A stretch of 64,000 nt of DNA, taken from positions 1 to 64,000 of the forward strand of contig JAVLCC010000007.1 of NCBI GenBank assembly GCA_031580995.1, written 5' to 3'. Every line of letters starts with the position of its first letter. Within the stretch, counting starts at the first letter, position 1. Positions 16,715 through 25,144 of the stretch are shown one piece after another. The notes below the pieces were generated by a model. The model had not been told where the DNA came from. It ran no database searches and saw nothing but the letters and a program-made list of their open reading frames with translations. Origin of the DNA: CAJXVY01 sp031580995. GTDB taxonomy: Bacteria; Actinomycetota; Actinomycetes; Actinomycetales; Microbacteriaceae. Position numbers and translations under genes: made by a program.

Positions 16715-17636
16715 CGTGTTCCTCATAGGCGTTGACAATGCGAGTTACCAATTCATGCCTCACCACATCTTTACTGCTCAACCTGGTCACATGAAGATCT
16801 TCAACTGCGGATAAGATTTCCACCGCTGAGGCGAGACCGCTTTTGCCACCAGGTAGATCCACCTGGGTAGTGTCACCGGTGATTATCATTTTTGAATTAA
16901 ACCCAAGCCTGGTTAGAAACATTTTCATCTGCTCACTGGTGGTGTTTTGAGCCTCGTCCAAAATGATGAATGCATCGTTTAGAGTTCTTCCCCGCATGTA
17001 GGCAAGCGGGGCAACCTCCACCACACCACTCTCTAAAAACTTATTCAAAGATTCTGCAGGAAGCATTTCTTGTAGTGCATCAAACAGCGGTCTCAGATAC
17101 GGATCTATCTTTTCAGAGAGCGTCCCGGGCAAATAGCCCAATCTCTCACCCGCCTCAACAGCTGGTCTTGTGAGAATGATTCGACTGCATTTTTTATTTA
17201 TTAGTGCCTCTACAGCTTTCGCCATGGCTAGATAGGTCTTGCCTGTTCCAGCTGGGCCCAGACCAAAAACTACTGTGTGCTGGTCAATGCTTTTTAGATA
17301 CTGAACCTGACCCGCAGTCTTCGCCCTAATTCGTTTTTCACCGGCCGCTATAAAACTCCCGATGAAGCCCTCACTTTGCTGCTCCGAGAGGCTAGCTAAC
17401 TCAGAGACGTCTCTGCGAGTGATGGAGTCTCCTTTTTCGGCAAGCTCTTCCAGTTGATGAAGAACTCGTTTTAGTGAATCAATCCGCCGCTGCTCTCCCT
17501 CAACGCTCCAACTGGAACCTCGCAGCAGGATACTAAGGTCGGAAAATTGTTTTTCAATTTCTCTCAGGTACGAATCGTTCGGACCGACAAGCTGCCCGAT
17601 ATGAGCAGGGTTGGTTTCAAAAACTACTTCGCTCAA
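16704..17636 (-). CDS. phoH: PhoH-like ATPase
   Basis: P-loop ATPase of the PhoH family, thought to act in RNA metabolism next to YbeY. Walker A is GPAGTGKT near residues 126-133, and the Walker B region FIILDEAQN is near 228. An N-terminal KH-like segment (about 1-90) precedes the ATPase. 310 residues. The start is TTG at 17636, overlapping the HIT gene's stop (TTGA), so translation is probably coupled. Confidence 0.92.
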   Translation of the reverse strand: MSEVVFETNPAHIGQLVGPNDSYLREIEKQFSDLSILLRGSSWSVEGEQRRIDSLKRVLHQLEELAEKGDSITRRDVSELASLSEQQSEGFIGSFIAAGEKRIRAKTAGQVQYLKSIDQHTVVFGLGPAGTGKTYLAMAKAVEALINKKCSRIILTRPAVEAGERLGYLPGTLSEKIDPYLRPLFDALQEMLPAESLNKFLESGVVEVAPLAYMRGRTLNDAFIILDEAQNTTSEQMKMFLTRLGFNSKMIITGDTTQVDLPGGKSGLASAVEILSAVEDLHVTRLSSKDVVRHELVTRIVNAYEEHDER

Positions 17637-17953
17637 GAAGCGCCCTGACTGAGAATATGACCGTGAGCATGGAAAACAGTCTGTCCAGCCTCTTCGCCAG
17701 TGTTGAATAAAAACTTGAAGTGACCGTTAGTTTGTTCTGTTGAGACTTCCCTCATCAATTCCAGAACGCTCTGCATTGATTCTGGGTTCTCAGACAACTC
17801 GATTACGTTTTTTGAGTGAATCTTTGGAACGACCAGGATGTGCACATTTGCCTCAGGGTTGATATCACGAAAGGCAATGGCACCCTCATTTTCACCAACT
17901 CTGTCGCTAGGTATTTCACCCGCAACAATTTTGCAAAAAATACAATCGCTCAA
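17633..17953 (-). CDS. HIT-family nucleotide hydrolase
   Basis: Histidine-triad protein that hydrolyses nucleotide phosphoramidates or related adducts. The N-terminal zinc-type start CIFCKIVAGEIPS is present, and the triad reads HAHGH (His95, His97, His99) with the start used here. The open frame extends to TTG 17971, but AGGAGG lies 5-6 bases before a second TTG at 17953, which gives the family-typical beginning MSDCIFC and 106 residues. Lies between rsmE and phoH; the exact substrate is unknown. Confidence 0.9.
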   Translation of the reverse strand: MSDCIFCKIVAGEIPSDRVGENEGAIAFRDINPEANVHILVVPKIHSKNVIELSENPESMQSVLELMREVSTEQTNGHFKFLFNTGEEAGQTVFHAHGHILSQGAS

Positions 17954-17973
17954 AATTTCCTCCTGGGACAATA

Positions 17974-18660
17974 CTAACCCCAGCCAGCCAGTGTTCTAAT
18001 GGTCGCAATTGCCGCTGGTGCGGCCGTTGATGTTCTAAAAACACTGTTTCCCAAACTCGCCTGCAAGCCGCCCCTGTCTTTTAGTGCATTCAATTCAGAT
18101 TCAGAAATGCCACCCTCTGGACCAACCACCAAAGTCAGCTCTTTAGTGATTTCAATGTCAGTCAGAGATTGCTCTGCATCAGGATCTAAAACAATCAATT
18201 GGCCGGTGAAATCAAAATCGGTATCCTTTGCCAGGTCTTTGACCTCTGGAAGAAAACCCTGATGCGATTGCTTCATAGCCTCGGTGGCAATAGATTGCCA
18301 CCGCTGAATTCCTTTTTGGGCTTTTTTGTCATCCCACCTAATAATTGAACGCTTGGCCTGCCAAGGCGTAAAACGCAATGCACCCAGTTCAGTGCTGGTT
18401 TGAATGGCCAATTCATCTCTATCGCCTTTAGCTAGGGCCTGCACCACATGAATAAAAGGTTCAACAGGTTCAGCTTTGAAGCGCCTAATAACAGTTAGCT
18501 GATCCGCAAATTCAGCGATAGCCAAGCCACCCCGACCATCTGTCAGGCGAACCTGTTCACCTGGTTTGATTCTTAGTGATTTTTTCGCATGGTTTAGTTC
18601 GCTGGATTCTAATTCCAATAAATCAGTCTCTAATGACCTAACTAGAAACTGGTGCATCAT
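17974..18660 (-). CDS. rsmE: 16S rRNA (uracil1498-N3)-methyltransferase
   Basis: SPOUT-fold methyltransferase modifying U1498 of 16S rRNA. 228 residues; an N-terminal PUA-like part (HAKKSLRIKPGEQVRLTDG) and the C-terminal knot signature VVGPEGGIS near residue 196, followed by SLGNSVFRTSTAAPAAI. The ATG overlaps the dnaJ stop as ATGA. The dnaJ-rsmE-HIT-phoH order is conserved in actinobacteria. Confidence 0.94.
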   Translation of the reverse strand: MMHQFLVRSLETDLLELESSELNHAKKSLRIKPGEQVRLTDGRGGLAIAEFADQLTVIRRFKAEPVEPFIHVVQALAKGDRDELAIQTSTELGALRFTPWQAKRSIIRWDDKKAQKGIQRWQSIATEAMKQSHQGFLPEVKDLAKDTDFDFTGQLIVLDPDAEQSLTDIEITKELTLVVGPEGGISESELNALKDRGGLQASLGNSVFRTSTAAPAAIATIRTLAGWG

Positions 18661-19712
18661 TTTCTACCGAAACCAAAACCCTGCCGACGTTCTCGCAAAC
18701 CAGCCTGATCCTTGGTCATGCCCTTTAGCTGATCAATCAGCTGTCTTTGCTTTTTGTCAACCTTTTCAGGAACCGAGACGTAGGTTTCCAGAATTAAGTT
18801 CCCTCTTCCTGAACCGCGCAACTTATTGGCACCTTTTGCTTTGATGACAATTTTCTCACCAGTTTGCGTTCCAGGTTTCACGCTGATTGTCTCCACACCA
18901 TCAAAACTTTCCAATTCGACATCGGCTCCTAAAATTGCATCAATATAGGGAACCTCGAGTCTTGCAACCAAGTCATCGCCATCTCTTGCAAACACAGGAT
19001 CCGCTGAAACACTCACCTCTAGATAGAGATCCCCTGCCGGTCCGCCTGCGAAGCCAACCTCACCCTCGCCTGGGAGGTGAAGACGCATCCCATCCTGCAC
19101 ACCTGCTGGGATGTCTAAATTCAGCTCTCGGTTTTCGCGCACTCTTCCCTGTGCTCGGCACTTTGAACAGGGATGAGGAATCACTTCACCGGTTCCTCTG
19201 CAGGAACCGCAGGGTTGAGAAGTCACTACCGTTCCCATAAAAGATTGAACCTGGCGAGAGATGCTTCCGCTTCCGCGACAGATATCGCAAACCTGAACAC
19301 TTGTTCCAGGCTGAGCACAACTTCCCTCGCAGGTTGGGCAAACAACCGCTGTGGTGATGGTCATTGTTTTGCTAACTCCGAAAATGGCTTCCTTCAGGGT
19401 CAGATCGACTCTTAGCAGAGCGTCCTGACCCCTTTGCGCTCTGGATTTAGGACCTCTTTGGCCGCCTCCGAAGAAGGTGTCAAAGATGTCCCCAAGGCCT
19501 ATCCCCTGGTCCCCACCTCGATCGTATTTTTCGCGCTCTTGCGGGTCTCCCAACACCTCATAGGCGTGAGTGACCGCTTTGAATTTTTCCTGCGCGTCAG
19601 GGTCGGGATTGATGTCGGGGTGCAGCTCACGCGCTAATTTCCTGTAAGCCTTTTTGATTTCCTCCGTGGTGGCGCTTTGACTGACACCCAAAACCTCGTA
19701 GTAATCGCTCAA
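18657..19712 (-). CDS. dnaJ: Chaperone DnaJ (HrcA-linked paralogue)
   Basis: Hsp40 co-chaperone for DnaK. J domain at 4-66 with HPD at 31-33, a short Gly/Phe linker, then four zinc-binding CxxC pairs at 125/128, 142/145, 168/171 and 182/185, and the C-terminal substrate domains. 351 residues. The first repeat ends in GSC instead of the usual GxG, a minor deviation. The start is TTG at 19712, immediately after the hrcA stop. In actinobacteria this hrcA-linked copy is often called DnaJ2; a dnaK-linked DnaJ1 may exist elsewhere. Confidence 0.95.
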   Translation of the reverse strand: MSDYYEVLGVSQSATTEEIKKAYRKLARELHPDINPDPDAQEKFKAVTHAYEVLGDPQEREKYDRGGDQGIGLGDIFDTFFGGGQRGPKSRAQRGQDALLRVDLTLKEAIFGVSKTMTITTAVVCPTCEGSCAQPGTSVQVCDICRGSGSISRQVQSFMGTVVTSQPCGSCRGTGEVIPHPCSKCRAQGRVRENRELNLDIPAGVQDGMRLHLPGEGEVGFAGGPAGDLYLEVSVSADPVFARDGDDLVARLEVPYIDAILGADVELESFDGVETISVKPGTQTGEKIVIKAKGANKLRGSGRGNLILETYVSVPEKVDKKQRQLIDQLKGMTKDQAGLRERRQGFGFGRK

Positions 19713-20729
19713 TTAGTTTCCGTTCAATGATTTACTCAAATACCTTGCAACAGCTCTCAGCGAGGCTATGTTCCCCCGGTAGTTCATTCTTGTCGGTCCG
19801 AGGATACCAACCCTTGCTGAGTTATCTGTGTCTCCATACTCGCCTATCAAGACACTTGCACCAGAAAGACCCTGCTGGGCATTCTCGGCCCCTATTGAAA
19901 TTCCCAACCCATCTTGTTCCAGTTCTGTTTCTCTCAAAAGCTTCATCAAAACAACTTGCTCTTCCATCATCTCCAAAAGTGGCGCAAACCCATCAAACTC
20001 TGTTTCTGATCGCACCAAATTGGCCGCACCGCTAACTGCCACCCGCTCCTGACGATTTTCATCCACAAGAGACTGCAGCGCATCAACAATGGGCTTTGCC
20101 TGGTTTTTTGCGGAAGCAGAAAGCTCCCGCTGCATCTCCTCACCACGCTTGCTCACATCACTTAGCAGTTGACCGGAAAGTTGGCCATTCAGTCTTCCTC
20201 TAATGTCTTGCAGTAATTCATCCGAAATCGAATGGCTCATGTTTGCAACAGCCTGTTGAATCTGCCCAGAACTTGATATCAACATCACCAGCACTCGCGT
20301 CTCATTGATGGGAATCAGTTCGATGTGGCGAATATAGCTTGAGCCAAAAGAGGGGTAAGAAATAAGTGCCAGCGAATTAGTCAGTTGACTGAGTGTTCTA
20401 GCGCTTTGCTGCAGCAGTTCTTCAAGGCTGAGTTGGTCATCCAAAAATGACTCGATAGCTTTTTTCTCAGGTTTACTAATCGAGCTCAATTCTCTAATTT
20501 GCTCAACGAATAATCTGTAACCCTTATCGGTTGGGATTCGGCCACTAGAAGTGTGCGGTGCTGCGATCAACTCTTCTTCTTCTAAAAGCGCCATATCGTT
20601 TCTGATTGTGGCGGCACTCACTCCAAGCGGGTGTCGGTCAAGCAGAGATTTTGAACCTACGGGCTGATTGGTTTGGACATAGTCTTCAACAATTGCCCGC
20701 AGGACATCCAGTGATCGCTGAGGAATCAT
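19713..20729 (-). CDS. hrcA: Heat-inducible transcription repressor HrcA
   Basis: Repressor of class I heat-shock genes that binds CIRCE. It has an N-terminal winged helix (PVGSKSLLDRHPLGVSAATI; HTSSGRIPTDKGYR) and a GAF-like C-terminal part. The open frame reaches 20759, but those extra bases are the CIRCE element itself; ATG at 20729, 3 bp past CIRCE, gives 338 residues and begins MIPQRSLDVLRAIVE as in homologues. A GGAGAG lies 9 bases before this ATG, inside the CIRCE repeat. hrcA-dnaJ is thus autoregulated. Confidence 0.95.
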   Translation of the reverse strand: MIPQRSLDVLRAIVEDYVQTNQPVGSKSLLDRHPLGVSAATIRNDMALLEEEELIAAPHTSSGRIPTDKGYRLFVEQIRELSSISKPEKKAIESFLDDQLSLEELLQQSARTLSQLTNSLALISYPSFGSSYIRHIELIPINETRVLVMLISSSGQIQQAVANMSHSISDELLQDIRGRLNGQLSGQLLSDVSKRGEEMQRELSASAKNQAKPIVDALQSLVDENRQERVAVSGAANLVRSETEFDGFAPLLEMMEEQVVLMKLLRETELEQDGLGISIGAENAQQGLSGASVLIGEYGDTDNSARVGILGPTRMNYRGNIASLRAVARYLSKSLNGN

Positions 20730-20732
20730 TTT

Positions 20733-20759
20733 TTGGCACTCTCCAATCTTGAGTGCCAA
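20733..20759. promoter_or_regulatory. CIRCE element (HrcA operator)
   Basis: TTGGCACTC, nine bases, GAGTGCCAA: a perfect 9-bp inverted repeat with the canonical 9-base spacer, differing from the classic TTAGCACTC/GAGTGCTAA by one symmetric change. It ends 3 bp before the hrcA ATG and covers the likely ribosome-binding site, so it could act both as a DNA operator and as an mRNA hairpin. Confidence 0.95.
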
Positions 20760-20776
20760 TTCTAATCAAATCCAAG

Positions 20777-21985
20777 CTAGTTGAGAAGATTTAGAACCAC
20801 TCGATCGGCCATTTGTCTACCCTTCAGGGTCAGCGAAAACCAATTTGACTGATTCTCTAAATACCCATACTGCTGTTGCTCTGCAATCACTTCCTCAGTA
20901 ACACCTAGTTCTGAAAGCAGTGATTTTTCGATGCCCTCCGCAAGTCTTATCTCTAGCAATAAACGCTCCTGCAGATGTTCATTGGGCTGAATTAGCTCAT
21001 ACCCCTGAACGGGTAGGTCTTTTCTTAGTGACTCTGCATAAGCGGCAGGGTGTTTGCGATTCCAAAACCTAATATTCCCGATAAAAGAATGGGCACCTGG
21101 ACCAAACCCATACCAATAATTTGACATCCAGTAGGCACGGTTGTGTCGGGATTGGGTTTGCTGGTTTTTGCTGAAATTGGAAAGTTCATACCAGCTAAGG
21201 CCTCGCTGACTGGTCATCAAATCCAATAATTCATACTTCTCTGCCATCAAATCATCATCGGGCTCTGGGTAAACACCCTTGGAAATCTGCCTTGCAAGCT
21301 TGGTCCCCTGTTCAATGATTAGCGCATAAGCACTGAGGTGATCCGGATCCATTGAGAGTGCTTTTTCAAGAGTTCCGCGCCAGCTTTCTAGAGACTCCCC
21401 TGGTGCTCCATAGATCAAATCCAATGAAACCTGCAAACCTGCTTTTTTCGCTCCGAAAACTGCATTCTCGACATTTTCTGGGTTGTGAGTTCTATCAAGC
21501 ACCTTCAAAACATCAGAATCAAAACTCTGTGCACCAATGCTGACCCTGGTGATTCCCAACTGTGAGATTGACTGTAAGTAGTTTTCATCCACGGTGTCTG
21601 GATTGACCTCCATGGTGAACTCGGCATCTTCGGTGAATCCAAAATCGTCACGAAGTTGGTCTATGACATTTTTGATTTGAGCATGATTAAAAAGACTCGG
21701 AGTACCCCCACCAAAAAACACCGTGGAAAACGGCTTAGCCTGAATTTCAGAGTTGTGCAGTTGGGTTGCAGCTTTCGACACCTCTAAAGCGAGTGACTCG
21801 TCAAACTCTGCTCTCTTAATCCCCTGCACCTCATCGGCTGTGTAGGTGTTGAAATCACAGTATCCGCACCTGACCTCACAAAAAGGGATGTGCACGTATG
21901 CATGCCACGACTTTTGGTTATCAAAACTAGAAACTTTGGGGAAACTGCCTTGCCACGGGGAACCGATTGGCAATGGTCCGGGCAT
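20777..21985 (-). CDS. hemW: HemW-like radical SAM protein
   Basis: 402 residues. The radical SAM cluster motif is CEVRCGYC (Cys36, Cys40, Cys43), followed by FFGGGTPSL, typical of the coproporphyrinogen oxidase-like group. HemW proteins are now seen as heme chaperones rather than true HemN oxidases; the older name is oxygen-independent coproporphyrinogen III oxidase. The extra N-terminal 25 residues (MPGPLPIGSPW...) are usual in actinobacteria. Lies 2 bp after lepA and before hrcA, the standard order. Confidence 0.92.
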   Translation of the reverse strand: MPGPLPIGSPWQGSFPKVSSFDNQKSWHAYVHIPFCEVRCGYCDFNTYTADEVQGIKRAEFDESLALEVSKAATQLHNSEIQAKPFSTVFFGGGTPSLFNHAQIKNVIDQLRDDFGFTEDAEFTMEVNPDTVDENYLQSISQLGITRVSIGAQSFDSDVLKVLDRTHNPENVENAVFGAKKAGLQVSLDLIYGAPGESLESWRGTLEKALSMDPDHLSAYALIIEQGTKLARQISKGVYPEPDDDLMAEKYELLDLMTSQRGLSWYELSNFSKNQQTQSRHNRAYWMSNYWYGFGPGAHSFIGNIRFWNRKHPAAYAESLRKDLPVQGYELIQPNEHLQERLLLEIRLAEGIEKSLLSELGVTEEVIAEQQQYGYLENQSNWFSLTLKGRQMADRVVLNLLN

Positions 21986-21987
21986 CG

Positions 21988-23817
21988 CTATTTCTTCTTT
22001 TCGGCTTTGCTGCTATCCGAGCTCAGTGCTGCAATAAACGCCTCTTGTGGGACTTCAACTTTTCCAACCATTTTCATTCGACGTTTACCCTCTTTTTGCT
22101 TCTCAAGCAGTTTCCGCTTTCTGGTTATGTCACCGCCGTAACACTTCGCCAGAACATCTTTACGCATCGCCCGGATCGATTCGCGAGCAATAATTCTTGA
22201 ACCCACCGCAGCCTGAATCGGAACCTCAAACTGTTGCCTTGGAATTAGCTCTCTTAGCTTTGCTGTTATCGAAACTCCGTGGGCATAAGCCTTGTCCTTG
22301 TGCACAATTGCACTAAAGGCATCAACCTGATCTCCTTGCAGCAAGAGATCCACCTTCACCAAATCACTGGCTTGCAAACCAGATTCCTCATAATCAAGTG
22401 ATGCATATCCTTGAGTTTTACTCTTGAGGTGATCAAAAAAGTCAAAAACTATCTCCGCCAGCGGGAGTTTATAGCGAAGCTGTACCCGATCTTCGCTCAA
22501 ATACTGCATATCAATCATTGATCCGCGTCTGGTTTGGCAAAGTTCCATGATTGTTCCCACATAGTCTCTGGGGCTCAGAATCGTGGCATTCACAACTGGT
22601 TCCAAAACCTCTTTGATTTTTCCAGTTGGGAACTCACTGGGGTTTGTGACCGTGTGCTCTGAACCATCTTCCATAGTTACCTGATAGACAACCGAGGGAC
22701 TGGTTGCAATTAGCCCAAGTCCAAATTCTCGCTCCAATCGCTCGGAGATGATTTCAAGGTGCAAAAGGCCTAAAAACCCACACCTAAAACCAAATCCCAA
22801 GGCCACTGAGGTCTCTGGTTCATAAACCAGTGCAGCATCACTGAGCCTTAGCTTGTCTAAAGCCTCGCGAAGTGCTGGGTAATCGCCACCATCAATTGGA
22901 TAGATGCCACTGAAAACCATAGGTCTTGGTTCTACATAACCTTTTAGAGAGGCTTTGGCGGTGTTGTCTTTGCTGGTGACAGTGTCACCGACCTTGGATT
23001 GCCTGACATCTTTCACACCAGTAATTAGATATCCAACCTCACCTGCGGAGAGCGACTTTGTTGGGCTGGGTTCTGGGGAGCTCACTCCAATTTCCAATAG
23101 CTCATGCACGGCACCGGTTGACATCATTTTGATTTTTTCCCGCGCGGAGAGTGTTCCATCCACCATTCGCACATAGGTGATCACCCCGCGATAGGCATCA
23201 TAAACACTGTCAAAAATCATGGCCCTTGGAGCTGCCTCCAATTCACCGGTAGGTGGTGGTATGTCTCTAACCAACCTGTCTAATAACTCTGGGACGCCCT
23301 GACCTGTTTTCCCTGAAACGTGCAGGATGTCTTCAACCTCGCAACCAATCAAGCCGGCTAATTCCTCGGCGTATTTCTCTGGCTGAGCTGCTGGCAGATC
23401 GATCTTGTTCAGAACCGGAATGATTTCTAAATCGTTTTCCATTGCCAAATAAAGATTCGCAAGAGTTTGTGCCTCTATTCCCTGAGCTGCGTCCACCAAC
23501 AAAACTGCACCCTCGCAGGCAGCCAAGGATCTTGAAACCTCGTAACTGAAATCAACGTGACCCGGGGTGTCAATCATGTTTAGAACGTAATCATCCTGAT
23601 CAATTTTCCAGGGCATTCTGACTGCCTGGGATTTGATGGTGATTCCCCGCTCACGCTCCAAATCCATACGGTCAAGGTATTGCTCTCGCATTTGACGATC
23701 GTTGACAATTCCAGTTAGTTGCAACATGCGATCGGCAAGAGTTGACTTGCCATGGTCGATGTGCGCAATAATGCAGAAATTGCGCATACGCGGTGCGGGA
23801 GAGTCCACTAAAATCAT
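21988..23817 (-). CDS. lepA: Elongation factor 4 (LepA)
   Basis: Ribosome-associated GTPase that back-translocates or aids initiation/assembly. G1 AHIDHGKSTL near residues 17-26, G2/G3 region RGITIKSQAV and DTPGHVDF, then EF-G-like domains and the LepA-specific C-terminal region ending in lysines. About 609 residues. The frame begins TTG-ATG; I take the ATG at 23817. Divergent from rpsT; heads the long lepA-to-era run. Confidence 0.97.
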   Translation of the reverse strand: MILVDSPAPRMRNFCIIAHIDHGKSTLADRMLQLTGIVNDRQMREQYLDRMDLERERGITIKSQAVRMPWKIDQDDYVLNMIDTPGHVDFSYEVSRSLAACEGAVLLVDAAQGIEAQTLANLYLAMENDLEIIPVLNKIDLPAAQPEKYAEELAGLIGCEVEDILHVSGKTGQGVPELLDRLVRDIPPPTGELEAAPRAMIFDSVYDAYRGVITYVRMVDGTLSAREKIKMMSTGAVHELLEIGVSSPEPSPTKSLSAGEVGYLITGVKDVRQSKVGDTVTSKDNTAKASLKGYVEPRPMVFSGIYPIDGGDYPALREALDKLRLSDAALVYEPETSVALGFGFRCGFLGLLHLEIISERLEREFGLGLIATSPSVVYQVTMEDGSEHTVTNPSEFPTGKIKEVLEPVVNATILSPRDYVGTIMELCQTRRGSMIDMQYLSEDRVQLRYKLPLAEIVFDFFDHLKSKTQGYASLDYEESGLQASDLVKVDLLLQGDQVDAFSAIVHKDKAYAHGVSITAKLRELIPRQQFEVPIQAAVGSRIIARESIRAMRKDVLAKCYGGDITRKRKLLEKQKEGKRRMKMVGKVEVPQEAFIAALSSDSSKAEKKK

Positions 23818-23872
23818 CAACCTGTCTGTAAATGTTTTGAAAGATTATTCTCGCACAGTTAAAGCAGAACTC

Positions 23873-23902
23873 TTGAGTTTGCATTCCGCATGCTGGTAGT
23901 CT
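23873..23902 (+). promoter_or_regulatory. Promoter of rpsT
   Basis: -35-like TTGAGT (23873-23878), an 18-bp spacer and -10-like TAGTCT (23897-23902). The predicted transcript would have an untranslated leader of about 35 bases containing the small hairpin GCTTT-GTCC-AAAGC (23906-23919). Inferred from pattern only. Confidence 0.4.
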
Positions 23903-23943
23903 TTAGCTTTGTCCAAAGCAGACATAGATTTAGAAAGTAAGTA

Positions 23944-24207
23944 ATGGCAAACATCAAGTCAAAAATTAAGCGCATTGGAACCAATCGCAAAGCTGAAGAG
24001 CGCAATAAGGCAGTACGTAGTGAAATGAGAACCGCTATCCGTGCAGCCAGAGAAGCCATCAGCGCAGGCGATAAGGACCAGGCAACAGAGACAGTAAAGG
24101 TTGCATCCCAAAAGCTAGACAAGGCTGTTAGCAAGGGTGTTATCCACAAAAACCAGGCAGCTAATAAGAAAAGCTCCATTGCAACAAAGCTTGCAAAACT
24201 CAGCTAG
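23944..24207 (+). CDS. rpsT: 30S ribosomal protein S20
   Basis: 87-residue, lysine/arginine-rich, almost entirely helical protein binding the bottom of 16S rRNA. The start MANIKSKIKRIGTNRKAEERN and the end LDKAVSKGVIHKNQAANKKSSIATKLAKL match S20. Divergent from lepA and convergent with holA, with which it overlaps by 8 bases. Flanking lepA/hemW on one side and holA/comEC on the other is the usual actinobacterial setting. Confidence 0.97.
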   Translation: MANIKSKIKRIGTNRKAEERNKAVRSEMRTAIRAAREAISAGDKDQATETVKVASQKLDKAVSKGVIHKNQAANKKSSIATKLAKLS

Positions 24208-25144
24208 TTTTTTCACTGACTGCGATTAGCAGTCTTTCAAGGTCGTAATCAGGGTGGCGAGAGCCACCCTTTACCATTTCATCGGTGTGTGCAACCAAGC
24301 GCACCAAACCCTCCAGGCCCCCCTCGCTCCAACCCGCCAATTCACCTCTGAGCTTTCGAAGCTGCCAATCTGCAACACCAATGTCTGACGCTGATGCAGA
24401 TGGTGAAGAGATCAGTTTGGATAGCTGCCTTGCCCTCATTGCAACTGTTGCAACCAGAGGCACCGGGTCAATTCCAGTATCGCGGGCATTTCGCAATAAA
24501 CGCAGAGCGGTTTGCATATCCCCCGCAAAGGCTGCATCAACCACCTTGAAGGCAGTCGTCTGCTCACGGCCACCGAATAAGACATCAACTTTTTCAAAAT
24601 CAATCTCAGCGTCATCTGTTTGCGCAAGTTGCGAACAGGCTGCAGCAAGTTCCGCTAAGTCATTACCAAAGGTTTGCAAGAGTAAACGTTGCGCGTCTGG
24701 TGCGATTGATTTACCGAGCTCCCTAAACTCAGACTGAATAAACGCCTGTTTATCGGCCTCGCGCTTTGGTTCATCGCAATCAATCTGCTGCGAATTCAGT
24801 TTTTGGAAATCCTTATTCACCGCAGACTGCCCCTGGATGCGAATGACTAGAAAGGTGAGCTCAACTGGCTCTTTGGAAAACCTCTGCAGATCTTCTAATA
24901 GGTCTTTGTTTGGAGACTCAATCAAAATAAGTCTGGGCTCAGCAAATAACGATGGGCTTGCAAAATTAAATAACTGCCCAGATTGATAGGCCTCGGTCAA
25001 ATTATGCTGTTCAAACTCGGGGTAATTATCTGCTATTGCTGATTTGATTACTGAGTAACCGCGACCTGCCAGGTAGTCATTTGCACCCACCAGCAAAGTC
25101 AGCGGGTGCAAGGTTGAATTGCGAAAACTTATCTTGGCCACCAT
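24200..25144 (-). CDS. holA: DNA polymerase III subunit delta
   Basis: Clamp-loader subunit that opens the sliding clamp. 314 residues; N-terminal RecA-like part with LTLLVGANDYLAGRGY, and the C-terminal collar with ALRLLRNARDTGIDPVPLVATVAMRARQLSKL, both typical of the divergent HolA family. ATG overlaps the comEC stop by one base (TGATG). The comEA-comEC-holA order is conserved. Its 3' end overlaps the convergent rpsT. Confidence 0.93.
   Translation of the reverse strand: MVAKISFRNSTLHPLTLLVGANDYLAGRGYSVIKSAIADNYPEFEQHNLTEAYQSGQLFNFASPSLFAEPRLILIESPNKDLLEDLQRFSKEPVELTFLVIRIQGQSAVNKDFQKLNSQQIDCDEPKREADKQAFIQSEFRELGKSIAPDAQRLLLQTFGNDLAELAAACSQLAQTDDAEIDFEKVDVLFGGREQTTAFKVVDAAFAGDMQTALRLLRNARDTGIDPVPLVATVAMRARQLSKLISSPSASASDIGVADWQLRKLRGELAGWSEGGLEGLVRLVAHTDEMVKGGSRHPDYDLERLLIAVSEKTS

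Noticed and set aside
16265..16738. Longer ybeY, uppS, hrcA and rplU open frames
   Set aside because: The extra upstream codons overlap the preceding gene (ybeY, uppS), the CIRCE element (hrcA) or a non-coding leader (rplU). The downstream starts fit family lengths and ribosome-binding sites better.
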